64,000 bases of DNA from Sarcocystis neurona (lineage: Eukaryota; Apicomplexa; Conoidasida; Eucoccidiorida; Sarcocystidae). The notes below the pieces were generated by a model. The model did no database searches and was not told the DNA's origin. It saw nothing but the letters and a program-made list of their open reading frames with translations. Positions 49,201-57,650 of the stretch are shown here, one piece after another. The DNA lies in contig KL647296.1 in assembly GCA_000727475.1 (NCBI GenBank), positions 2,323,929-2,387,928 of the forward strand, written 5' to 3'. The position numbers were made by a program, and so were the translations under genes. How positions within the stretch are numbered: position 1 is the stretch's first letter; every line of letters starts with the position of its first letter.

Positions 49201-52075
49201 GCCGGTCTAGCTATTGATAGTTTATCAACCTATCTGCCTATGTACACCTATCTACCTGGCTTCCTACCTACCTCTATCTACTAATCTATCATCTACCCAG
49301 TTATCTACCTTAGTATCTATCCATACGTAGCTATCTCTTCCCCAACATACGTGCATATCTAAATCCGGCGGATGTCCCACTTCCTGTTCGTCCTGTGCAA
49401 AACAGCCGAAATTTTCGGTCGCTCTGTTCTAGCCGCCGAAGGTTCGCTTCCCGCCTACGTTCTCCGTCTATTCACGTGTCCACAGACGAAACACACTCCA
49501 TATAGATCGATAAGAAACCAACACACACTAGCATCTCTACCTGTTGAAGAAAATACACGAATACATAGAATAGATACACATACGTGTGTGTATTTACCTG
49601 CCTAACTATCTATCTATGTGTGTGTCTCTCTCTCTTCGCAGATACATAGACCTATATATATAAATATGCATGTAATATACATATATATGTATATATGTTA
49701 TTTGCCTGTCCAACTATCTACCTGTGTGGAGGTCTCTCTCGCCTTCCATATATACATACAGAGATACACATATATGTACGTGTATGCACGTAGATAAACA
49801 TATGACTATACTCACGTATGTGTACGTCTGTTGCATAAATACAGCGAAGAACATGAACTCAAATATCCAAATTTTTCATATGAAGATACGTCGCGCAGCT
49901 ACAGCAAAGAGAGTCGTCACTTATCCACCTAGGAAGAGTCGGTGACTATTTGCTCGCAGCGGATCTACGGATATCACGCATAGAAAAACGTCCACCTACT
50001 ACGGCGTGTGTGTCTGTGGACAAGACCATACAAAACATTGCAAACCACACCAAGAGTATAAGCACAGAGATATACACATATGTGTGCACGTCAATCCGCA
50101 TGTATACACAGATATATATACATACATATTTGCATGGACACATACATATGCATTAGCATGTATACACACATACATGTATATATATACATGTATATTTCCA
50201 TGTATATATACATATATATGTTCACTTAACGCATTTACGTGGATATGTACATTTTGGAGGTATGAGTACCTTGGGGATTTGGGACTGAAGCTGGTTTCTT
50301 TCCTCTGAAGAAAGTGACCTCGAATCGACTGTATTTTCTCCTGTTGTATCAGTGCTACCACCACCACCTGCTGCTGCTGCGGTCGCTGACTTTTCTTTCT
50401 CAGCAGCTGCTCCTGCGGCTGCCGAGCCTCTTGCTGCTGCTGCTGCCTCGGCTTTTCCTCCCCCGGCTGCTGCAGCTGCTGGAGCAGCAGACGCAGAGAG
50501 AGTTGCTCTGGACGAGAAGAAGAGCGGCGCGTCAGCAGCAGCAGCAGGAAAGCGAGCAGCTGAACGAGCCGCAGTCATCGGCGAATTTTCGGTGCCGCTT
50601 CTTTCCTTATCGAAAGGCTGTCTCCCACCTGAGTTTCTCCAGCTGCGACTCCTGCTGCTGCTGTTGCTGCAGCTGCTGCGAGCTGCTCGCACAGCAACAG
50701 CATCATAGGCGTGGCTGCGGTGGTCGCGCGGGGAGCCTACACCGGCAGCAACAGCAGCAGCAGCACCGCCACACACACCAGCAGAAGGAAGTCTGCTCGT
50801 CCTTGCCGCCGCAGCAGCGGCAGTGCTCGGACGATTGTCGCTCTGGCGAACGGCAGCAGCAGGAGCCAGTACAACATTGAAGTCGAATTCTTCTTCGTCT
50901 TCAAACGCTGCTGCTTCCTCTTCTTTTCTTTGCTGGTCTTGAGGCTCGTTCTTGCCGATGGAGATGACATCCTTCGCTCCTGCTGCTCTCCCGCGGCTGT
51001 TGCTGCCTGCTGCTGCACTTCTCTCTTTCTCGTCTGCTGCTGATGCTTTTGCTCCTGCTGCTGCTGCTTCTCCTGCTGTTGCTGCTTCTTGCACGTCATT
51101 GGCTTCTGCTGCCTCTGCGGCTCCCGTGCTGTTGACGCTGGACCTTTCTTCTCGTGTAATTCCTCCCCCAGCGTTCAAAAAGAGTTCACACTTCCTTTTT
51201 TTCTTCTTCTCCTTCTTCCGCTCTCGTCCCGCCTTTCTCTCGTCTCTACTCGCTGATATCAACTCTGCAGTCTCTGCTGCTGAAAACACCGGCGCTGGGG
51301 CTGCTGCTGCTGTGCCGTTGCGGTCTCCATCACCGACAGCGGCGACAAGTTCACGTGCTGCCGCCAGCAGTCTCTCCCTCTCTTTCGTCAGCTTCTCCCT
51401 TCTCTCCTCCTCACCGTTTTCTTCTTCTTCGTCCTCCTCTTCTTCTTCAAATCCCGTCCGCGGCGCGCTTCCCCCTTCACCTCGACCGTGACCTCGCACG
51501 CTGTAGTCATTGCCCCGAAAGAACCCCCCTTCCCGAGACTTTTTTGTGCCGCCGTCTGCGTGTGAAGAGAAGCGTCTCTGTCTCAATTCCTCTGTCGAAA
51601 TTCTTCTCCTCTTCGGTACTTCCCCTGCTGCATGTCGTCCGACTGTCGACGGAGTCCGTGACGCTGCTGCAGCCGTTGACGCCGCTGCCTCACTACCTTC
51701 TCCTCCTCCTGCTGCACCTCCTGCTGTTGCTGCCGCTGTTGTTGCTGCTGCCGCATTTTTCGCGCGCGTCGCTGACCTCCCTGTTGGTATGTTGTCCACC
51801 GCCGTAGCAGTTCTCCGTCCGGTGCTGCTGCCTGCTGCGGCAGTTCCCACCTGTTTTTTCTGTGCGAGGGGACGACGGCCAGTAGCAGCGGCATTGCCCG
51901 CAGGAGCAGAAGGAGCACCGGCATCAGAAGAGAATAATTTCTTCTCTCTTTTAAAATTTGACGAAGACGAAAGTAGCGAAGAGCTGTGTTCTCGACGTTT
52001 CACCGGCGCCGACTGGGCCGCCCGGGGCGTCGCGGCTGCTTCCCCCGCAAGCCACGAAGAAGGGAAGATCTCCAT
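35675..52075 (-). CDS. SPOUT1/C9orf114-type putative RNA methyltransferase, 8 exons
   Basis: The SPOUT1 (C9orf114, CENP-32) family has an alpha/beta-knot SPOUT methyltransferase fold and is thought to act on RNA in the nucleus; the human protein is also linked to mitotic spindles. Exons in coding order: 52075-50270, 46787-46667, 45920-45795, 42911-42615, 42074-41981, 40579-40395, 37413-37260, 36107-35675. All junctions are GT..AG, the phases match and the total is 3216 nt, giving 1071 residues. Conserved blocks in order: QAALVGQIARTLTVFGIDEI (exon 2), LEYLETPQYLRKMLFP (exon 3), DLRYAGLQNPLDAPHHLR (exon 4), SWVDCG (exon 5), VTVRL (exon 6), GLYWGYHIRVA and YDMTIGTSERG (exon 7), VFGGLQGLE, LNTC and RSRTIRTEEAL (exon 8). 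Oddities: a 600-residue low-complexity N-terminal extension, an acidic/basic insertion after exon 4's REGVVV, a poly-Gln insertion in exon 6 and a Gly/Ala/Arg-rich tail. Confidence 0.92.
36905..37195 (+). repeat. GAGACA/GAGACGGA purine minisatellite
   Basis: Degenerate GAGACA-type repeat in SPOUT1 intron 7, beginning about 65 nt past the exon 7 donor. It is complementary to the TCTCYG block at 38865-39245. Confidence 0.85.
37260..37413 (-). CDS. SPOUT1 exon 7 (SPOUT core motif)
   Basis: Residues 877-927, phase 1 to phase 2. Acceptor gctgcggcag below CTG triplets, donor gtattt. GLYWGYHIRVARHFSDVF and AYDMTIGTSERG are the most conserved part of the family. The exon is flanked by complementary inverted repeats (see findings). 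Confidence 0.95.
37414..38465 (+). repeat. CAG/GCA tract in SPOUT1 intron 6
   Basis: About 1 kb of CAG-family triplets on plus, i.e. CTG on the SPOUT1 sense strand, running right up to the exon 7 acceptor. Long plus-strand Gln/Ser/Ala frames here are shadows of the repeat. It crosses SPOUT1 coding sequence only at its left edge. Confidence 0.75.
38520..38780 (+). repeat. ACAT/TA microsatellite
   Basis: Mixed (ACAT)n and (TA)n in SPOUT1 intron 6. Confidence 0.85.
38865..39245 (+). repeat. TCTCYG pyrimidine minisatellite
   Basis: About 380 bp of TCTCTG/TCTCCG/CCCTGTCTC units in SPOUT1 intron 6, in inverse orientation to the GAGACA block at 36905-37195. Confidence 0.88.
40395..40579 (-). CDS. 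SPOUT1 exon 6 (poly-Gln insertion)
   Basis: Residues 815-876, phase 2 to phase 1. Acceptor ctgcgtgtag, donor gtgggc. Begins RVTVRLD (conserved), then two Gln runs of 6 residues and shorter ones, then NFVVGVAVSRDEPPHEAG, corresponding to the strand and loop before the catalytic knot. The insertion is coded by sense CAG/CAA. Confidence 0.9.
40790..41340 (+). repeat. degenerate minisatellite with AACATACACGTCTCTA core
   Basis: Units containing gggtATACAC..ACTAACATACACGTCTCTAAATAT followed by TATC/GATA runs recur at about 40800, 40905, 40965, 41070, 41170 and 41310, at irregular spacing of 60-140 bp, within SPOUT1 intron 5. Confidence 0.6.
41981..42074 (-). CDS. SPOUT1 exon 5
   Basis: Residues 784-814. 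Acceptor cacacgcag directly below a (CTG)n tract, donor gtatgt, phase 1 to phase 2. AGGSWVDCGLPCHVWI matches the conserved Gly-x-x-Val-x-Cys-Gly segment. Confidence 0.88.
42085..42590 (+). repeat. CAG/CAACAG tract in SPOUT1 intron 4
   Basis: Dense CAG/GCAACA triplets fill the intron between exons 4 and 5. On the sense strand this is CTG/TTG, ending at the exon 5 acceptor. Confidence 0.8.
42615..42911 (-). CDS. SPOUT1 exon 4
   Basis: Residues 685-783. Acceptor ttcttttgtag, donor gtaaga, phase 1 to phase 1. DLRYAGLQNPLDAPHHLR and YREGVVV are conserved. The last two-thirds is a lineage-specific hydrophilic insertion rich in Lys, Gln, Glu and Asp. Confidence 0.93.
45795..45920 (-). CDS. SPOUT1 exon 3
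   Basis: Residues 643-684. Acceptor gcttcacgcag after a pyrimidine-rich tract, donor gtactt, phase 1 to phase 1. The start is Ala-rich, then VRNLEYLETPQYLRKMLFP, an unmistakable SPOUT1 block. The long frame continuing beyond (to 45031) is intron. Confidence 0.92.
46667..46787 (-). CDS. SPOUT1 exon 2
   Basis: Residues 603-642 plus one base. Acceptor ttgactcag below a CTG-rich tract, donor gtgagc. ACVIFQQTQELQAALVGQIA and FGIDEIIVYED match the N-terminal strand-helix unit of the SPOUT1 family. An uninterrupted 282-codon frame through here is intron read-through. Confidence 0.9.
46900..47340 (+). repeat. about 39-bp minisatellite rich in CAG
   Basis: Roughly ten degenerate units of the form CAGAGAACCGTCC + (CAG)n recur every 37-41 bp in SPOUT1 intron 1, close to the exon 2 acceptor. 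The 39-bp period is a multiple of 3, and one plus-strand frame (46811-47449) stays open throughout. Confidence 0.6.
47815..48130 (+). repeat. CAG/GCA/AAC triplet tract
   Basis: About 300 bp of AGC/AAC/GCA triplets in SPOUT1 intron 1, followed by purine-rich sequence. Confidence 0.75.
48335..49335 (+). repeat. 1-kb CTAT/CTAC tetranucleotide array
   Basis: Imperfect (CTAT)n with CTAC, CTGT and TTAT variants inside SPOUT1 intron 1. Being only lightly degenerate, it gives long Ile/Tyr/Leu/Ser frames that are not genes. Confidence 0.9.
50270..52075 (-). CDS. SPOUT1 exon 1 (low-complexity N-terminal extension)
   Basis: Residues 1-602 from ATG at 52075 in good context (gccATGG). Ala/Ser/Gly/Glu/Arg-rich, with a basic patch (VPKRRRIS), an acidic run (EEEEEDEEEENGEEE), a Lys-rich run (KEKKKKRK) and many Ala runs; no domain. 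Donor gtactc after QSQIPK, phase 0. The join to exon 2 is inferred from phase and from the position of the conserved core. Confidence 0.75.
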
Positions 52076-52784
52076 GGCACACGACTACCAAATTCTCTTT
52101 TTCACCATACAAAACACTAAAAGTTGGGAACGATTTCAAAATGAAACAATCGAATTTCACACAAACTACACGTATATACATATACGTGAACAGCCCCACT
52201 GCACACTTTATGTACACGTACAGAGAGAGAGACAGATAGATAGACAGATAGATAGATAGGTAGATAGATAAATAAATAAATAGATAATGCACATACGTAC
52301 GTTCACGTGTGAAAAACGCTACACACTACATACATATAGGTAGATAACTAGACAGACTGAGTCACAGACAGCTAGACAGACAGATATGTACATATATACG
52401 TATGCATGTGAAGCACGCTACAATATATATATATATATATATATGTATGGGTACATTTATACGTAGGTATACACGAGCACATACGCACACAGCTCACAAG
52501 CCTATTAGTATCTGCATATATATGTATGCGCTGGCGTCCCACTACCACGTAATTAACCACAAAAAGCAAAACGTACGACGAACGACGACCTTTCGTGGAT
52601 AACTGCGACCTTATTCGCTGAGTGGACACATGTGAAGCCACACAGCCATCTACGTATTCTTCCGTATTTGTGAACAGAAAAAGACAGGTGTGCACGGTCC
52701 GCAGGGGCTTCCTATGAGGAAAATTCATTCGCAAAGATCAGCGTCAGGGAGAAAAGGAGAAGGGAGAAATGCGATTTTGTGGAG

Positions 52785-53102
52785 ATGTTAACAGGGGAGG
52801 ACCTCTGTGAAAACGGGAAACCAAGAGATGGAGAAGGAGAAACAGGGGAACTCGCTCTCGAAGTTCAAAGTGAGAAGAATATTCGACTAGAAACCGCCGG
52901 TCGAGAGAAAGGTAACTTGAAAAAAATGGACCCCGGGAATGTTACACAGCGAAACGTTTCACGGAGTATCGAGTCAGTCAGATTTTCCCTTGTGCGGACA
53001 CCTGACAGACAGGGAACATTAGGTGTACGCATATTTCTCCAAGTGTACGTACACCGGAAAGTCAGAAAGTCGCAGTTTATTTCGTCGGTTAACAAATTGT
53101 AG
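52785..53102 (+). CDS. candidate small ORF or first exon, unknown
   Basis: From ATG at 52785 (MLTGEDLCENGKPRDGEGE...) to TAG, 105 residues, hydrophilic. A GT donor (gtaact at 52912) would make residues 1-42 a first exon in phase 1. A possible next piece begins at 53381 (acceptor ccacgcag) in the right phase, and 54867 would follow if that piece ends at the gtatgg donor. I recognise nothing in it. Confidence 0.25.
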   Translation: MLTGEDLCENGKPRDGEGETGELALEVQSEKNIRLETAGREKGNLKKMDPGNVTQRNVSRSIESVRFSLVRTPDRQGTLGVRIFLQVYVHRKVRKSQFISSVNKL

Positions 53103-53841
53103 GGGGTACGTACATCGCGTGGCCAGCTACCCAGCAGGACTGTCACTTACCGACACACCTACGTTTTCATACAAGCACAAAGATATCCGCGTGTAATTCT
53201 AGCTGTTTCTCCAAGAAAACCGGGAATTTCGTAAAATTTCTTGCAACGGGTGAATGGTTAAGCCTTTCTAAAGTACACACAGACACACACAACGCGCAGC
53301 TACAGCTACTCAGCCGCCAACACAAACTTGATGCCTATGGATTTCGCCAAGCTCCTTCCACGCAGAAGTTCAGGCGGACGGACAGAGCAAAAGCGGAGTA
53401 TGGACGATAGCCGAGCGTCCACAATAGCTACAGGGTAAACTTTCAAATATCTCCCATGATAACCTGGAGAACGAACAAGAATTCCACGACCTTTTACACC
53501 AATGTTGATTCTTGGACAAATTGATATGAAGACGTACGCGGGGAGGAGACTGTGAAGGGGGAGGGAACAACGAATACCTCAAGACAGACCGCGCGATTAC
53601 ACGCGGCTGCGGACGATGACGGTACAAGATGGAAAATGTACAGAGGGAAGGCGTCAGCGGTAAGGAAGGACGAACATGTATGTATCCTCAGAAGTCGATG
53701 GTAGACAGATAGGATATATATATGTATCTTATACTTATAGGCCAATGCATTTCGCGTCCTGTATACACGTAGTAGGTTCTACAGAAGACGCGTAGCTACA
53801 CAGACAGCTACGAAGATATACTGCGTTCGCGTATTTAACTT

Positions 53842-54135
53842 TCAACGATGACCTTTTCTTCGGTGACTCACTATTTCCGCCGCAACACAGAGGTTCATGC
53901 TTTGCACATGTGACGGGTCCATGCATTCGAAGCCCGCACGACAAAGGAGAAGACGCCTCCTAATATAACTGATTAGGGGCTCTCTGGCCAAGTAGCAAAT
54001 TTGGTGTTGCTTCAAATCAAGATACTTCGTCCGTCGACGATTTTGGTATCTCGCGCTTTCGAAGCATGCGGAACTGCATGCGAGAAAACTGATGGCCAGT
54101 GGGAAGTTGTAACGCATGCGGGTCCCTGCAGACAT
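53842..54135 (-). CDS. candidate 97-residue secreted or targeted protein, unknown
   Basis: ATG at 54135. Residues 7-25 (MRYNFPLAISFLACSSACF) look like a signal peptide, followed by a basic region (RYQNRRRTKY). It contains several Cys and no known domain. It lies in the repeat-poor island downstream of the tRNA gene. The coding case rests only on the ORF and N-terminal character. Confidence 0.25.
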   Translation of the reverse strand: MSAGTRMRYNFPLAISFLACSSACFESARYQNRRRTKYLDLKQHQICYLAREPLISYIRRRLLLCRAGFECMDPSHVQSMNLCVAAEIVSHRRKGHR

Positions 54136-54622
54136 TAAAAAAGGCGGAATTCGCTAAATAGAAAGTTGAGGGGAGATTGAAGACATTCTCTGACAGGGAA
54201 CTGAAAACGTATTCTCTTGTGTTGTATGCTGTGCCGAAAACATCCCGTTGGACTGCGCATCCATAGATGATGTCGACACCACCACAAATAGGATGGGTGT
54301 GTTTGTTGCTGTTGATGAGAAGAGAAAGAGTTAGAGGAAGACGGAAAACCTAATAATTCCTCTCTGTTTAGGCAGAGTCCTTCCATGGGTCCCCTTAGGC
54401 GCACTTTCCCGACGGATGAAATAGAAGCTGCTCTTGCTGGTGGAATGGATGCGAAGGAAAGAATATAGGAAGAGTCTGGAAGGATACCATTCGTTCCAGC
54501 GCAGTGAGAGAGTGGACTAGCTGCTGAGCAGTGAACACTTTCCACTTTCAGTACAAAGAAGAAGGCTCTCTGGTAGAAGTGGGAATAATACGTAGTCGTG
54601 CATGGGGTTGAGTGAAGACGAA

Positions 54623-54694
54623 GGGCTGTTCCGGGAATTGAACCCGGGACCTCTCGCACCCTAAGCGAGAATCATACCACTAGACTAAACAGCC
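54623..54694 (-). tRNA. tRNA-Pro (anticodon AGG)
   Basis: Read on the minus strand, a 7-bp acceptor stem (GGCTGTT/AACAGCC) is perfect. The T arm is CCGGG-TTCAATT-CCCGG and the anticodon arm is CTCGC-TTAGGGT-GCGAG with AGG at the centre of the loop. The A box (TAGTCTAGTGG) and B box (GGTTCAATTCC) are intact, there is no intron, and the length of 72 nt including the discriminator C is normal for tRNA-Pro. Unusually, no TTTT terminator is visible in the 100 nt downstream. Confidence 0.96.
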
Positions 54695-54866
54695 GTCGGG
54701 GGTGGGCTGGCGCGTGTGATCACTTGGTTTACAAAACCAGTTATTTGGAATGTGTAATTCGGGTGAATACAGACGCACACACGCGACTGCGTCCACCCAG
54801 CGTACGTCTACAGAGTGAGCAGGCATGTAGCGTGTGATGGAAATTTTCTGCTCTCTTCTTTCTAGA

Positions 54867-54961
54867 CAGGAATCGTACCTTCAGGCCAACTGCAGTACGC
54901 CTATTCAAGAGCATCCTATCTTCTTACAAGTTATACACTACGTGCATACGTGTACTCGTAC
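54867..54961 (+). other. isolated exon-like segment
   Basis: Excellent acceptor (ctcttctttctag) and donor (gtaagt) bracket 95 nt open in the frame beginning TGIVPSGQLQYA. No neighbouring exon can be fixed, and the protein is not recognised. Confidence 0.35.
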
Positions 54962-55725
54962 GTAAGTGCTTGGATAATCTTGTTTCACGTAAGGACGTAG
55001 ACAGCACATGGTGAGATGCTGACGTGGTCGGAGAACTCGAACTCGAGCAACGTCCTGTGTGTCGTAATCCACTGAGTTCCTTTCTTACGGATTTTCCTAC
55101 TAACGCACATACACACACGTGCTTTCTTACCTATGTGATTACTGATGCACACACACATACATCCTCTGTCTACTCGACTTCATGCGGCCACGCAGTACAA
55201 CTCCTGTCACACCAGAACCGCATTAACACCACGCAGGACGCAGCAGTTTATACAACATTACGTCTCCGCCTTAGTACCGTAGCACACTTGTTATCCGTGT
55301 GTCTCTCTGTACACCACTAGCTGGCGCATATATATATATACATATATATATATATATGTACTATACATACGGCTTGCCTATTCTGTCGATGTCATCATAC
55401 TTGTGTGCGTCGTGTAGGTCTACGCCTGATTCGGTGTACGCCTAATACGCAGGTATATCCACGCAAGTATAGATGGCTACGTGGAACCTTTTTTTTAGGA
55501 AAAACTGTTCAGGCGTATACACCGGGGATGTAAACCGCAAGCATATGCCTATACGTAGTTTCCGACAAGAATCCATTCAACTTTCTTCGTCCTACGTATA
55601 CCTGAAGCCGTGTGGTGGACGCCTATGCATTCGTATCCCAACGCAGCTACACGTATATATTTACATGTCGTATACAAACACGTAAAGGTATTATCTAAAA
55701 AGTTGTTATATGTATATTTGTTCAG

Positions 55726-56288
55726 GGACTGTGTTTGGTTGTCAGCAAAAGAGGTGAAGGAACGTCGTACCCGATGTTCGCGCGTTGGGAATCCTTTCTC
55801 AGTGAGAGTGTGGCTTTCCACCTTTCGTACAGTCTTCCATGTTCAACACTCACATGCGTGTGCGGCTTTTTTCGTACTGAAAAGTCACGAGCTTTTTGAG
55901 TCTATGTAGTACAAAGTAACCTGTTATAACCACACGTAGAGACACACGCGCACGTGCACACAGTCCTCGTTGCTTTGCGCCGGCCAGGCGAGTATTTGCT
56001 TCACGTAGTATATTCGTATCCAAGGACGACCTCTGCGAAAATTTCACTTCTCTTTTACATACGTGGACACTTGTGTGTGGCACAGGTGCAACAAATAACT
56101 CGAATAAAGTGGCTGTCAGCATTGATCTCGAATTTCAGCCGAAAGGGTATTTCACGGAACGGCACTCTTTCCCGTTTAATTTTCTCGAAAACGGGCTCCT
56201 ACCTAAAGATTTCCCACATGGAGAAGTCACAAAAGTAAAACTTAATTTAATAAAGAGAAAATGCCCACGCGAGACTCTTCAGCTGTAG
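55726..56288 (+). other. two exon-like segments, unresolved gene
   Basis: Segment 55726-55909 follows tttgttcag and is open in two frames (GLCLVVSKRGEGTSYPMF... and DCVWLSAKEVKERR...). Segment 56086-56288 follows gtggcacag and reads NKVAVSIDLEFQPKGYFTER, then HSFPFNF, ending at TAG. The latter faintly recalls an arrestin-like beta strand pattern, which I would not rely on. Downstream to 57.2 kb, protein-like stretches continue but change frame, as in a decayed gene. Confidence 0.3.
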
Positions 56289-57452
56289 CAACCCTTATGT
56301 GAACCGTATTCTCGAAGTGAGCGTCTTTTCAGCGAAAGCGTTCCGAGTGAAAAACTTTGGTGTTACGACATCTCTGCTACGAAAGAGCTTGTCCGAAGGA
56401 GGAGGAAGATCCAAACTGGCAGACATTGGTGCGTTTAGCGGCAACTGTTTCTCAGATGAGAAGTGTCTGCCTAGAAAGTGCTTCTTTGAGAAGGGAAACA
56501 ATCGTCGACGCTCGCATCAATAACAAAATGTGATTTCACGGGACAAGTGTGGCATCTGCCTTAGCCGTCTCTCATCTCATTCATCCTTTTATGGGGTATA
56601 TGCAATGGGCGAAAGAGGGGAGTGTACGTTGTTCGCCGCATAATTCCCTACAGAAAATTACTTCGGTGAAGACCGCGCTGCTGTTTCAAGGGAAGTCGTA
56701 GAGAGACACCTTGAAAGCAAGAAGTTCCAGTGACGCTTTCAGGAGAAACACCTCCTGCCTTCTTCAGCACAAAAGAATATCCTCATGGTGGCCTACTAAT
56801 CAAAGTCAAACGACAGTGATGGAAAGGTTATGCTGCTAAAGGGTCGGCTGGTTGTATGTTGTGTTCCTCTGCGCAGTCTGGAGCCACTAGCTGGTTACAA
56901 CCAGAAAGGAGCTCAAATTTATTCCCGTTTGCACTCCTGAGAATGTTGAAGTGGAGAATGTCTCCCACAAAAGTGGTGGTACCGGGGGCCTACTTTGAAC
57001 TGCCCGACTATTTTGGACTGTTCTTTCTTATTCTGTTGATGGTGTCGTCAGCAGAGAGGAGGATGTCACTGTCTGTGAAGGGATATGCTCAAAATTTCAT
57101 TTTTCCCACTTTCATGCGGATGTTGTTCACACGTGTCACTACGGGTGTAGCTGTACACAGAGATTTCCGCCTACACATACAAATGCACACATGTACACAC
57201 ATGTGAATTCATACAGATGGGAATAAATATCCACACATACACATATAAACAGATTAACGCGTACACCTACATATATATATATATATGTAGATGCGTATTT
57301 TTACAGGCACTTTTATATGTATAAATGTGTACGTCAGTATATGTGTGTAAACACACGTACACACTTTTACATGTATACATATATATATATATATATATAA
57401 ACGTATAGAGAATCGGCGGCTGCGGCTCTGTCAGTCGTTACAGCTGTACACG
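56289..57452. other. protein-like but frame-broken sequence, then microsatellite
   Basis: 56.6-57.15 kb contains readable pieces in different plus frames (VSREVVERHLESKKF; VTLSGETPPAFFSTKEYP; IPVCTPENVEVENVS) with stops between them, suggesting either several short exons or a degenerate copy of something. From 57.18 kb it is TA/CA microsatellite. Confidence 0.3.
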
Positions 57453-57650
57453 CTAGCCAACTACGTGAGTATCGATGTAGCCGAGACCTTCACCAGCTGG
57501 CTGGGCAGCAGCAGCAGCACCGTCTTCTGCTGCAGCGCTCTGGCTTCCTCTGGGAGGGTTTACGTAAATCGTTTTTTCGTAGATGTTATGCGCAATAAGT
57601 CGCTTCTTCTTCAGCTCCTCTGCCCACCGCTGCAACGGAGATTTCCATGT
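57453..57650 (-). CDS. 192-residue protein, exon 3
   Basis: Residues 128-192 and stop TAG. Begins TWKSPLQRWAEELKKKR; ends with an Ala-rich stretch and GYIDTHVVG. Confidence 0.75.
   Translation of the reverse strand, partial: TWKSPLQRWAEELKKKRLIAHNIYEKTIYVNPPRGSQSAAAEDGAAAAAQPAGEGLGYIDTHVVG

Larger units (their letters stand above)
52076..54622. other. SPOUT1 upstream region, mostly repeat-poor
   Basis: GATA/TA microsatellite to about 52.5 kb, then ordinary sequence. It must contain the SPOUT1 promoter. Exon-like pieces occur on both strands (listed separately), with no assigned gene. A perfect 12-bp palindrome GTGTACGTACAC lies at 53043-53054. Confidence 0.4.

Noticed and set aside
54135..54659. 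174-codon minus-strand frame downstream of the tRNA
   Set aside because: It begins inside the tRNA T arm and shows no motif; a shorter version from an internal ATG is possible but unsupported.
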